A program made the translations under genes and the position numbers. Shown here in pieces: positions 24,552 through 35,045 of a DNA stretch of 64,000 nt (within the stretch, counting starts at the first letter, position 1; every line of letters starts with the position of its first letter). This DNA comes from Dermacentor variabilis (taxonomy: Eukaryota > Arthropoda > Arachnida > Ixodida > Ixodidae): the NCBI RefSeq assembly GCF_050947875.1, contig NC_134572.1, positions 117,900,709-117,964,708 of the forward strand. Reading direction: 5' to 3'. The notes under the pieces are model-generated. The model was given only the letters and a program-made list of their open reading frames with translations, had not been told where the DNA came from and did no database searches.

Positions 24552-25095
24552 AGGTCTAGGGAGTCGCTAGGCGGTGGCTTCCCTCATGGACAGATCGGTT
24601 TGCTCATTCCAGAGGTAGAAAGCGTCTTTTTATTTTTAATTATTTTACTTCTTTCTTTTTTTTAGGGGGGGGGAGGAGTTGAGGTGGGTCTGCTGTAGAA
24701 TAGGATATGTCGACGACCTCTATACATTTTTTTTTTTTTTCACATTCGAAAACAATCTCAGCGGCCCCAGCGGTGACACTCGATCGGCAAAGGAAACAAA
24801 CCGCCGTCTCCCACACACACGCACGCACTCGTTTCTTCGGGCGGCTTTAGGAACGGACAATAAAGAAACACGCATAAATGCACGACCTATTCGCTTACCC
24901 ACGCTGGTGTCGTCGAACTCGACCCACGCATACAAAGGACACACAAAGCGAAACTCGTGGTGAGGTCATCAACAACGAAAACAAACACATTCCGCGCGCG
25001 GGGTGAGGGGAGGGGGGGTGAAGGTTGCGCGTGCTTAGACGTGCGTTCTTCGGAGGCAGTGACACACAACACTTAAACGTCTCGATACTGCACAG

Positions 25096-25275
25096 TGGAT
25101 TGTTATACGGGAGGCGCCGTAGTGGAGGTCAGCGGATTAATTTCGAACACGCGGGGTTCTTTAGCGTGCGCCCAGAGGACTCTGAGCGCGGTACGCGATC
25201 GTTTTCTGGCATTTTATACTCACGTGGGAACGCGGCCGCCGCGGTGCGGAGTCGAACCCGCGACATCGGGCTCCG
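25096..25275 (-). mobile_element. Diverged tRNA-headed SINE, minus strand
   Basis: Read on the plus strand the order is GGCGCCGTAGTGGAGG, GGGTTCTTTAGCGTGCGCCC, CACGTGGGAACGCGGCCGCCGC, then GAGTCGAACCCGCGACATCG. This is the reverse order of the SINE, with the B box (GGTTCGACTC on the minus strand) at the right end. Blocks are colinear with 60332-60572, but many positions differ. Confidence 0.7.
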
Positions 25276-26442
25276 CGGCATATCGTCATGGCCCCTGAAT
25301 CATCGCGGTTGGTACATAGCAATCGCACTGCACACTGACGACCCTACAGCGACAGCCCTCCGACCTATAGCTCTGCTGTGCAGGATGCTTGCCGCTTGCT
25401 CAGACTCACTCACCTTCTTTGCCTCCCTTTCTTAAAGCGGTTGCCTTCTCGTGACAGTTGCGCATCGTATATATCGAATTTACGGCGCATCTCACTCGTC
25501 CACGTAAACGGCGGTAACGCGCTATATGCAGGAAGGTGAGTTGCACCATTGCCCCAGGACGTCCACCACCTCCTGCGTCGTTTCCGCCCGTTCTTTCGGT
25601 GGTCGTCGCTTCTCTTCGAGCTGCTTAACAATGTCCTTAAAGCTCTGGCTCCGTAGCTGTAGGTTCGCGCGAACACAGGGCCTGCGCGACGCCGTCCTTC
25701 AGCGCTCATCGTTCGTCGACCTCAAGCGGATGTGTCTCTCGGATGTGTAATTGGGGAAAGGGGGTCCAGGGGACGGTGCGTCGCCGAGGGTCCGCTGGTG
25801 CAGTGAGCGGGCGAGGGCGGACGCGAACTCTGCGAACTCCCGTCAGCGGAAAGCGCCTCTGGAAATTAGGAATCGATGAGAAATAAGAGATCACGCGAAA
25901 TGGCCGGTTACTCGAATGCGTTTGTTCAGTGCACTCGTCGACACAGAACAATTAATTTATTCATTTAACTATTTGTTTATTTTGCAAGAAATTAAGTCAC
26001 GAACGTGAGACGGAAACAGCCCGCAGTGCATATGGACCAAAATTACACACATCGCATGCGCACGATACGGTGATAATTGCAGGAGCCAAAGCGAGGCATT
26101 TGACCTGCAGTCGGCCCGTAATTAGGCTGATATTCTATAGCCGAGAAGAGGAGTAACAGGTAAACGGGTTAACTGAGCGGTTTAATACGTTACCATATAC
26201 GTCGTCAATTGGAGTAATCGCAAGGAGGACAAAGACAGAGGAAACGCGCACTCGAGAGTGGCAGAGTATCTATAAATTGAGTGATGCGATTGCAAAATTT
26301 GTCGACGCCGGGCAGATTCGTTTGACAAAACATGGATCGGAGATCTCCGGGGGAAGACTCTATCGAGTGCGACGAATGAGCGACCCCAGCCCAATATTTG
26401 GGGCCCGGTGGCTTTTCGCGTGTCTCTTCTGAGTGACATATT

Positions 26443-26456
26443 AACGCGAAAGCGTT
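26443..26456. repeat. 14-bp palindrome AACGCGAAAGCGTT
   Basis: An imperfect-centre hairpin followed by GAAAGCCTCGCGTCGCAAA. It resembles the element end at 28348-28375 (AAGGCGAAAGCCTT then AAAGCTCTTATGTTGCAAA), so it is probably an isolated end of the same family. Confidence 0.5.
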
Positions 26457-26867
26457 GAAAGCCTCGCGTCGCAAAAAAAGAAAAAAGAAATCCGGTGCCG
26501 GCGCCTTGCGTCGGACGTCGTTTGGCGAAAAATCATTCCGTACCACAACCACGCAAGCCCTCCTCGTGGCGCAGAGGCGCTACTGAGCTAATTCAATTCC
26601 TCAAAGTAAGATGCGTCAGTAAAACAGTAACGCACAACCTAAACACCACCAACAGACATGACAGCATCGGATTGCAATTTGAGTATACCAGAAAATATAA
26701 TTCTGTCACGTGGAAACTCAAACGTAAACCCCTTTTCCTGTGTTTCTACTATTCACAGCACAGCGCGCTGCGCTTGGCTCCTCGCGACAACAACGCCAAC
26801 AACAACCATCCAGATGGCGGCCGCCTCCACGCATCCGCGGCCCACGCAAAAGGCCGCGATTCTTCAG

Positions 26868-26925
26868 TTTTTGAAGTAATGCAGTTTTTGGAGTAATTTC
26901 TTCAGCTTTTGGAGTAATGCAATAG
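26868..26925. repeat. Short tandem repeat, unit about 20 bp
   Basis: Three degenerate copies of a CAGTTTTTGGAGTAATGCA-like unit. Confidence 0.7.
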
Positions 26926-27119
26926 AAGAACATTAGAAGCAATAGAAGGACCGTGTATAGGGTTGCTCAGAAAGTTGAAAGTTAGAACTGCGACATAGGG
27001 AAGTGGAATGTGAGCATGCACTGGTTAGAATGGCTAATAGAGATAGTCAAATGATATAGAGTCAGTATACGTGGCACAATATTAATTAGTTCTAGCACTA
27101 CACTTTCTGAGCCAACTTG

Positions 27120-27400
27120 AATTGGTTAGCTGTTGGTCCATAAACTGAAGTACAATATATGAGACGTGATAGTCTGTAGAACTGTGATATATGATTAGAA
27201 GCGCCTGTGTAGTGAGACATAGCCTCCTATATACTGACTGGGAACTTAGTTCAAAAGTTTCTTAAATATTAGTACGCTTTATTCATCTTCTTCGTTACTG
27301 CATGTACGTGATTATGCCATGTAAGGTGTTGGTCTACAAGAAATTAAAACAATAGCATGGTTAGCTTTCTAGAGAGTTTCTACATTAAAAGGCAATTTTC
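27120..27400 (-). pseudogene. Very degenerate LINE relic
   Basis: TTGGTCCATAAACTGAAGTA and the following GTGATAGTCTGTAGAACTGT line up with GACCCATAAACTGTGCAGCC and the CACGACAGAGCTGTAAATACG region near 7240-7300 in the post-RT part of the LINE at 5948-7805. The orientation is the same. The downstream CCATGTAAGGTGTTGGTCTACA fits the same family. No frame is open. Confidence 0.4.
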
Positions 27401-28199
27401 CACACTCAGTGACCGGCGAGTACAAAAAAAAAAAAATACGATATTACTTTAGGAAAAGTTTAGAATTATTTTATTTCGATAGCTATTAAGAACACCGGCT
27501 GCGAATTCGATTAGCGTTCTTATGTAGGTCTTCCTCATTATCAGCTGCTTTAAGTGCATTTGTGCCGTCTGCGCATGGGACACATTCCTCTAGTAAGTGG
27601 GACGGGCGGTCATATACAAATAATATATGCTCATGACTTTTTAAACTAAAAGCGTGAACAAATAAATAAATAGATAAATAAATAAAATGCGCTCACGCAC
27701 AGTCCGTCTGCCTTCGTATGCCGTCAGAGCAGAGAGAGAGCGCCAAACAGACGCCGCCGTCCCGGATGCCTCGTTTCTGGCCCAGTTGCGTGCAGCGTTG
27801 CGAAGCCCGGTGCAGCCGACCTTTCGGGCTCGACTCCGCTGAGCGCTACTTTCCCAGTCGGACAAAGGCTTAGAAGAAAGAGAGAGGAAAGAAAAAGGAG
27901 AGAAAAAGCCATAGCTTCAGCTGCGACTCAAAGCTAATAAAAGGACGTTTCGGCGGCTCCCGCAAAGCTGGCGCGCGGGAGCCGAACGTCATTGTAGTCG
28001 ACGTCTATGCGTATTTCGCGAGGAGCGCCTCCCTGGCGCCGAATGCACCGAATGTTTTATAGCTTTCCGGCCACTCGTGCAGCAGCACGCGGCATCTTCG
28101 CCGCTTTTACTCGGAGCCTCGCGAGAGACAAGACGTCATTTCGGCGCGCTGCTGGTACCGCCTGCCTGGCGTTCATTTTCTTTCCTTCCTTCTTTTTTA

Positions 28200-28330
28200 A
28201 ATTGAGGGGTTTAACGTCCCCAAACTTCACCATGGGCTATGAGGGACACGCCGTAGTGGGGGACTCTGGATTGATTTCGACCACGTGGCGTTCTCTAACG
28301 TGCGCCCAATGCGCAATACACGGGGCGCTT
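28200..28330 (-). mobile_element. SINE 3' part, minus strand
   Basis: Begins GAGGGGTTTAACGTCCCCAA and continues with GGGACACGCCGTAGTGGGGGACTC, ATTTCGACCACGTGGCGTTC and TAACGTGCGCCC. This is the reverse complement of the 3' half of the local SINE family in its GGGTTTAACGTCCC variant. The tRNA head is missing. Confidence 0.65.
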
Positions 28331-28509
28331 TTTTCTATTTTTTTTTAAAGGCGAAAGCCTTAAAGCTCTTATGTTGCAAAGTCGTGCTGTGAGGTACAGA
28401 AGATATCACGTGACCCAAGGAAGGCCAGAAGCGAACCAAAGCATGTTCAGCCGTGTATAAGAGATTATTAATGATCAACACAGTTAATTGAGGATTAATC
28501 ATTGGATAT

Positions 28510-28645
28510 ATTACTGTGGATTAAAGCATATTAAAGCGCATAAGAGTGTACTGCGGAGGGTTAAGGTGTATTAACGTCGATTAAGGTGGGTTAAGTAGTA
28601 TTACGTTGGATTAATGAGGATTAAGGTGGTTGAGGTGAATTACAG
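28510..28645. repeat. Degenerate GGATTAAGGTG tandem array
   Basis: Ten or more spaced copies of GGATTAA, GGTTAAGG, CGATTAAGG and GGATTAATG words with a period of about 10-13 bp. Related arrays lie at 46318-46395 and 21770-21860. Confidence 0.7.
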
Positions 28646-28677
28646 TAGGCTTTACAAGTTAATAAAGGGAAAATGAC

Positions 28678-28744
28678 ACATCCACCCAAGCGTATAGCTA
28701 AGTGCTACAAAGGAAACCCATACGGGTTCCTCGAAAGACAAGCT
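28678..28744 (-). repeat. 67-bp block, copy 1
   Basis: ACATCCACCCAAGCG through CCTCGAAAGACAAGCT. It matches 28965-29029 except for a 2-bp insertion and one or two substitutions. On the minus strand it lies 3' of the tRNA-like unit and would be the SINE body. Confidence 0.95.
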
Positions 28745-28764
28745 TCGCAGTTGAAGAAAAATTC

Positions 28765-28838
28765 GCCCTGGTCCGGGACTCGAACCCGGGCCACCGCCCT
28801 TTCCGGGGCAGCCGCTCTACCTTCTGAGCTAACCAGGC
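28765..28838 (-). tRNA. tRNA-like SINE head or tRNA pseudogene (74 nt)
   Basis: On the minus strand the 74-nt unit shows a 6-7-bp acceptor stem (CCTGGT pairing with ACCAGG), a D arm with the A-box-like TTAGCTCAGAAGGTAGAGCG, an anticodon arm (TGCCC/GGGCG) and a T arm with the B box GGGTTCGAGTCCC. The anticodon loop is six nucleotides (CGGAAA) rather than seven, so no amino acid can be assigned with confidence. It is embedded in repeated sequence, so I read it as a retroposon head and not as a working tRNA gene. Confidence 0.6.
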
Positions 28839-28964
28839 GGCTATAGCAGATGGTAGGTGAAGTCGAATTTATCGACAACTTCAGGAGCAAAGGCAAGAGT
28901 TTGAAGCTATAGTTGTGCGGAAACCCGCGAGGTGGAAAGAAGTAATTAATAAAGATAAAACGAG

Positions 28965-29029
28965 ACATCCACCCAAGCGTAGCTAAGTGCTACAAAGGAA
29001 ACCCATACGGGTTCCTCGAAAGAAAAGCT
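28965..29029 (-). repeat. 67-bp block, copy 2
   Basis: Second copy of the 28678-28744 block, same orientation, 287 bp away. Very high identity suggests recent duplication or a tandemly dimeric insertion. Confidence 0.95.
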
Positions 29030-29127
29030 ATATACGTCAGGCTTTACAAGGCTTTCGCCTTTTCGTCTCTTAGGCGATCGCTAAGGACACCTAGGCATTT
29101 TTTTGCATTCAGCCCCCGTTGGAATGC

Positions 29128-29218
29128 GGCTGCCGTGGACAGGATCGAACGCGTGACCTCGAGCTCAGCAGCGCAAACGCCACAGCCGCTGGGCTACGGC
29201 GGCAGGTTGGACGCGATG
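29128..29218 (-). mobile_element. SINE head fragment, minus strand
   Basis: GGAATGCGGCTGCCGTGGACAGGATCGAACGCGTGACCTCGAGC, then CACAGCCGCTGGGCTACGGCGG: the tRNA-like 5' half of the SINE, with a B box on the minus strand (GCGTTCGATCCTG). The 3' half is absent. Confidence 0.6.
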
Positions 29219-30031
29219 ACGTAAAATATTCATGTCGGAAATAAAGTCGGACGCACGCGGAACTCTACGAAAATGGTTTGAGCATTTCGTAAATGTTCAA
29301 ATACACCGACAATATCATCGATTTCGTAAATATTGAAACTAATTTGATCTGTGGAGCACCCTGTCGTCACGGCTAACGCAAATAGCACAATTCTGATGCA
29401 TGAAGTAGGTCTCTCGAGGATCTGGATACACGAGAAGTCGGAGCAAGTGTTATAGCTGATTAGAACAAAATATCGCTATTTAACTTTTCTGGGCAATCAC
29501 TATATAAACTGTTGAGATCACCGTGGGCGGCCCATCTACTCGGAGCAAGAAACTGCAGCACCAGTCTTGAGATTCTCGCCTTCGAACTTACTGCAAAAGG
29601 CATTGTTCTTCAGCTTATTACATTGGTTTTTTAAACAAAACGGCCTTTCTTTTATCGGTTTACAAGCTTTAAAAGTTTAAAGGTAGCGGACATCTCGAAC
29701 ATGTTGCCAAAGTGGTTACACATCTCGCGAACTCGCCGCTTCCAATTGGCAAATTCCATAACGTGAGCCTAAGAAGTTAATTACTAGATGTTCGTCAATT
29801 CGTTCATTACCGATGTCGAACTATCTTGGAAGTAACGTCCACCTCCTCGAGCAGCCGAGGAGCAGAAGAGCTTTACTTATTTGCCGCCGGCGGCATAAAA
29901 AAAAAAAAAAAAACTCTGTTCGGATTAAATAAAAAGAAAAATCCGCCTACACTCCACCCTGTCAAAGTCGTTGTACAGCGAAGCTGTTGCCTACGTTAGA
30001 CCAGTACCACCACCGCAAGCGACGTACGTCA

Positions 30032-30322
30032 CGTGCTCAGTGGCTACGGTGTTAAGCTACGAGCACGAGGTCGCGGGATCGAATCCCTGCCACGGCGGCC
30101 GCGTTTCGATGGGGGCGAAATGCGAAGACACCCGTGGGTACTTAGATTAAGGTGCACGTTAAAGAACCCCAGGCGGTCGAAATTTCCGGAGTCCTCCACT
30201 ACGGCGTGCCTCATAATCAGAAAGTGGCTTTCGCACGCGCCGTTGTCAGACGGGAAGAGGACTTGCCATGGCCTACCCGGAGGCGCCGCGCCCACGAGCT
30301 TAAAGCCCCATAATTCAATTCA
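30032..30322 (+). mobile_element. tRNA-headed SINE with an internal insertion near the 3' end
   Basis: Runs from GTGCTCAGTGGCTACGGTG through the B box (GGGATCGAATCCC), GGCGGCCGCGTTTCGATGGG, AGGTGCACGTTAAAGAACCCC, CGGAGTCCTCCACTACGG and CATAATCAGAAAGTGG. The normal end (GGCACGTAAAACCCCATAAT) is split: after TTTCGCACG there are about 65 unrelated bases (30238-30300) before TAAAGCCCCATAATTCAATTC. The first bases of the tRNA head (CCCGCCGTGGTT) are changed. No clear target-site duplication. Confidence 0.85.
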
Positions 30323-32217
30323 ACGCGCGCACGCGCACGTGTGCGGAAGTGCAGCATACATCTTCATTCTTCTAGGCACTCCACCAAGCGCAAGCGCCTT
30401 ATTTAACTATTTGAATTTTTCAAACCAAATCGCGTCCGGAAATTCGTAAAGTACGACATGCACACAAGCTGCAGACACGATAGCTTCGGGCTATAATTCC
30501 AATATACGAAAAAAAAAGATAATTCTATTGTGCGGAAAGTCAAAGACAAAGACATCTTCCAGTTGCCGTTTGAGGTCTGCCTGAGTAGCGGCGGCCGCTA
30601 GGTGGCGGTACTGTTTTTGGGTGAGCACGATCGAGTCCACGAAAAGTCTCGACCAAACATAAACTAACAGCTTCGGTGCAAAATGTGCAGAAAGAAACAA
30701 TCGACGATGACTGTCGACGTAAGTGAATAGCTCGAACGAACGAAAGGACAAGCTAGCGAAAGAAAGGGAGAGCGAACGAACTCTTTCCGCGCCGAGTCCG
30801 ACCCGAAAAGCTATTCGCTTTAACAGTTACGCCAGGTATATCTTAAGTATACGAGTACGGCGTGCCGATACAAAACATTTCGTGTGCGCGCATGCAGCGA
30901 GTCAAAAAACGTGTGGACAGGAGACTTCATGCTTACTCGTTGTTACTCTGCCTTATACGCTCAACGTGAGGATTGCACACAGGTGTTGATGGATGGACGG
31001 ATGCTAGGAGCGTCCCCTTTAAAATGTGGCGGTAGGTTGCGCCACCAAGCTTTTTTCCTTATTTAGCCGGATGTTTTACCTATATATATTGTATATTCTT
31101 GAAAAAAAAAGAATTACCAGCATCAAATTTGTTTCCAAACGACACAGCGTGCCAACAGGCGGGGGTATATTTTAAAACAGCGTGAATTGACACGCGGTAC
31201 GTATATATATATGTCAAAAAGTTTATTCAGACAACGTATGGTACAGTTGCCGAGGGCGCAGACCAAAAGGCAAGTGGATACCTGACAAGGAGTCTGCGCC
31301 ACGCTGATGTCACGCTTCTAATTATTTTCCAGCTTTCAACGCGGTTTTCACCGGTTATACGACGTTGTCCTCAATCGTCGTCAGGGCACTGGAACATTTC
31401 CACCGCAAAATGATGCGTGTGGTATATCTTAGGCGTCATGTTGGTGAACCGGCACAGCGGTAACGTCTTACTTCAACTCCCCCGCGTTCCTTTTATTTCT
31501 TGTTGATCTGTAGCCGCGCCTCTCAATAATGCCCGACGGCCTTGAGGGTAATATAAATAAATAAACGAATTCAAAACGAGGCACCGTCTCTCGGGAGGTA
31601 TTCAGAGGGAAAGCGCTAAGTATATGAGGCCCCGAGGTCTCGGCTCTTCTGCGATGAATGAATAAAACAAACTACTCACCGTAACGGAGCCGCGCCCTGT
31701 TGAGCGCCTCCTGCCTCCCCCCCTCCCACCCGACTCGCCTTGCTCTATTAAACCTGAGCATGCGCAGAGCGACGCGCTAAAGCCTCTTCGCACGCACGCG
31801 TGCGCCAAAAAAGCTATTTCGCATTCTCTTTGTCCCGGGACGCGGAGCGGGGGAAAAACAAAATGAGAAACTCGAAACGATAATTATCGCCGTGTGGAAG
31901 ACGTCCGAAGAACAAAGACTTGCGCGCGTCTCAAGAGGTCACTCTGATTTCATGGCTGTGCGCGGATCCTGCGCGTAAACGACGGTCAGGAACTCCTCGA
32001 CAGCCCCTCTCGCCCGCCCGTGTTCTGCGCCGCATAGCATTCATCGCCACTGTGATGAGAATGTATGGTCGCGGACAGACAGGCATGCTGCACAAAGTGT
32101 CATTGCCAAAGGTCGACGGAGCCCGCGTGACGGCGACTATCTCCGACTCTGGTTAACCGGTCTCAGCAGGGGATAAAAAACAAAAAGTTTCAATTTCGCC
32201 CGAAAGATGAAGCACCG

Positions 32218-32996
32218 ATTGCTAAAGCAATAGTTGTATTATCGGCCGTATAAACTTATAAACATTCGCTCACTAACTGAATTGACAAGTATGGTGGCAG
32301 CGCGCATAAGCAAACGTGAACACATCGCCCACGCAAGCGCGGACACTCGCTGTCAGAACGCTGCACGCTGGCGTGAGCAAGCGAGGCAGCAGCAGCGAGC
32401 GAAGCGACCTTCGTGCGGTCAATCGCTCCAACGCAAGAGCAGCGTGAACACAGGGCCACGGCCGCTCGATGCAAAGAAAGGTTCTTTTGGATCGAGCGGC
32501 CGTGACAGGGCGCACAAACGTATATTGAGGCGTCTGCAGATCTCTTTCAAGATACGGCGCGCGCGACCGTGCGAAGCACGCACTTGTTGGCGGAGTCGAA
32601 GCCCCCCCCCTCCCATTTCCGTGCTTTCTCTCCGCTTTCCTCCATAAACAATATGGTGCGCGAGATTGAGCCGCGATCGTCAGTTCCCCTTGCGCCCGGT
32701 TGCGAAATGCGCAGTCGCTGCTGGAGCACAATGCAGGCCCCAATCCCTGCTTCCCTCCCTCCCATGCCCCACGGCCTCTCGCGCGACGGAAGACTTCGCT
32801 CTTCGCTTTCTCCTTCGCGCGCTCCGGATCGAGCCACGACCGTCGGCTTCTCTGGCGTGCTTTCACTCGCACTCGCACATACAGCATACGACGCGCGGCT
32901 ACGGTGTTATCACCCTTGGACTTTACACGGAACATCACGACGACGACGACGGCGGCAAAAATGCGCTTGAAGTGTCCATGTAATTGCTATCGCAAT
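32218..32996. mobile_element. Non-autonomous element with 14-bp palindromic ends
   Basis: The left end is ATTGCTAAAGCAAT (32218-32231) and the right end ATTGCTATCGCAAT (32983-32996). The two are the same palindrome with two differences at the centre. The 779-bp interior includes a perfect 14-bp stem hairpin and a GACGACGACGGCGGC run near the right end. A truncated inverted relative of the right end lies at 52806-52870. Overlapping frames on both strands (up to 221 codons) lack recognised domains, and their coincidence reflects GC-rich composition. I treat them as non-coding. Confidence 0.55.
32457..32504. repeat. Hairpin, perfect 14-bp stem
   Basis: CACGGCCGCTCGAT (32457-32470) and ATCGAGCGGCCGTG (32491-32504) are exact reverse complements. 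The 20-nt spacer is itself partly self-complementary (CAAAGAAAGG/TTCTTTTGG). Confidence 0.9.
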
Positions 32997-32999
32997 AGT

Positions 33000-34360
33000 A
33001 CCAAACGATAATTATTACCAACCTAAATTCACAGCAGCGGCAGACCACCGAAACCGCGCCCAAATTGCTCGCGAGCAAATTTGCACAGATATGGGCTATA
33101 CCCGCGCGATAAGCACGTTCTCACCAGCGAAAGGATGCTCAGCAGAGCAGCGCATTAGCCGACGAGGAGGAGAACGAACAACTCTTATTTACTGTCACGA
33201 CGTTACCTAAATTAACCCTTCCCCTCCATTTTCTTTTTTCTTTAGTCTTACAACATTGCTTTTTCTTTCGAGTTGTATGGAACGCAATGGGGACGTCATG
33301 TTCGTCTGTCTTTGGACAACGGTCTTCTGTTGACGTCTCGCAAGGTTAAGCACATATTTAAAAGGCGCGCGGAGTTCATGGCTCTGTTTGAGAAGTTTCG
33401 ACATTGATGTATACAGCTGAACTTGGATGTCCAAGCTTACAGTCTTCGGTCTGGATTGTAGAGCAACGTTCTCCGTCCGTCCCATAAATCGCCGCCTCGC
33501 ACACTTTTGGCGCCGAAGGATAACGACTCGTTTCTGCCGAAGCTTTGAAAGTGCCCTGCAAGATTTTGTCAGGACTGTTGGCCTACCGTGGACACTAGCT
33601 ATGACAATGATAGTGGTTATCATGACAATGATATTGGATAGTGACAATGATCGATAGTGGTTCGCGGTCGAGGAGACCATATACATCTAGCTTTTCTAAA
33701 CACGAGCGAAATCTTTGGTTGTCGCATACTTTTCCCCCTATATATACGTGTATATATTTTTACCCGCAGGTCCCTTTGTCATGTGCTGCTTCGCCATTAC
33801 TGGTCGCCGTACCAATACTGGTTTTTGCATTAAACTGCAACATCAATCATACTTGTTCATTAGGCATACTGCCTGTGTTACCTGATTTGACATCCACGTA
33901 TGCAACTAGGATCAACGATGAGTGCTCGTCTTTCACTCGAAAATAATAACTCGCGCATACTGTCGGTTCGCAGGCCAACAAAGCACTAATGCTCACTACT
34001 TCCCTAATCAAATTCGCCATCTACATACGATAATTATTTATTTTTTAATTCGTCATCGTTTTGTTATACAAAGACGCTTCTTAAAGCGCGAGCTAGTAAA
34101 CGTAGCTGGATTTTATTTTTGTTCTGGTATTGCACTACTTCGAGGCCTCAACACTAGGTTTTAGTGCGTTTGACGCTGTGCGCGTATTTACGAAAGCAAC
34201 AAAGCGTGGCACAATTCTTGCTTTTCTTGCAATTACAATAACATTTTTTTTTCAATTGCTTCCATCCCAAATTCTGCTACGACTCCTTACTTTATTTCTT
34301 TTTATAAATATAATCGCCCGTTAATCTGGTGTCATCTCTCAATTGCAAATTTACGCACAG
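33000..34360. other. No supportable gene
   Basis: AT-rich sequence with no recognised repeat. A 159-codon minus-strand frame (33207-33686) is rich in R, K, S and T, with no domain I recognise, and it overlaps a plus-strand frame. TATATATACGTG occurs near 33741. Part of this stretch may be 3' UTR or downstream sequence of the minus-strand HEXIM gene. Confidence 0.3.
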
Positions 34361-34376
34361 TTAAACCTCTCCAAGT

Positions 34377-34382
34377 TTATTT
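34377..34382 (-). promoter_or_regulatory. Candidate polyadenylation signal for HEXIM
   Basis: TTTATT on the plus strand is AATAAA on the minus strand, about 665 bp after the HEXIM stop codon. I saw no closer AATAAA in that orientation. The intervening sequence contains several long T and A runs, so the true site is uncertain. Confidence 0.25.
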
Positions 34383-35045
34383 CCATAAAGTCATTATCTG
34401 TGCGTGCAACCACCCGAATCTTGGTCCATCCTCGATTGTATGTACTTGCCGTGTTTTGAAGGTCCATCGCCATCAACATATGCAACCAGGCACAACGGTA
34501 ATCGCAGGTCTTCAACGCATAATAATAAATAAATAAATAAACACGATAGCGTGCAGCAGGCAAAAAAAAAAAAAAACACCAGTAATGGAGGGCAGGTGCG
34601 CAGGTAGTCGTCGCGTGGACATTGCGAAAACCAGCAAAAAAAAAAAAAAAATGCGTAATCGGCTGCGTGAGCCCCTGGTCTCACTGTCACAGCCCCAACC
34701 AACGAGAACCCATTTCTCCATTGCTGCGAGACGTGAAGCACACAGCAAAGGACAACAAACGGACGCCGATGAGTGCCAGCTTGGCAACAAAACAAACAAG
34801 CAAACCTGCCCGAGAGACCGCCAGCAGTGCCCCTGTAAAGCGCTCCTGCCCGCACGGCTCCACAGGAGGAAAGAGAAAGACAGAGGCCTGTTCAGACAGG
34901 GTACGCGCTGAGATGTTTATGAGTGCGATCAGATTTTTTTTTTTTTTTCATCTGAAAAAGAAAAACGAAAAAAAAAAGGGAGAACAATGAGAGGAGTAGG
35001 AAAGTGCTCTATGTACACACCGGGAGAAACAAGCACGAACGTCAA

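Larger units (their letters stand above)
28348..29061. mobile_element. Composite element bracketed by inverted 14-bp palindromes
   Basis: The left end AAGGCGAAAGCCTT (28348-28361) recurs inverted at 29048-29061. Both continue inward or outward with AAAGC. Inside, left to right, are a degenerate GGATTAAGG array (28510-28640), a 67-bp block (28678-28744), a tRNA-like unit on the minus strand (28765-28838), a linker and a second copy of the block (28965-29029). There is no protein-coding content. It may be one non-autonomous element or several nested ones. Confidence 0.5.

Noticed and set aside
32273..32938. 221-codon minus-strand frame
   Set aside because: It lies wholly inside the palindrome-ended repeat element, overlaps plus-strand frames of over 100 codons, and has no domain. 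High GC content explains the open frames.
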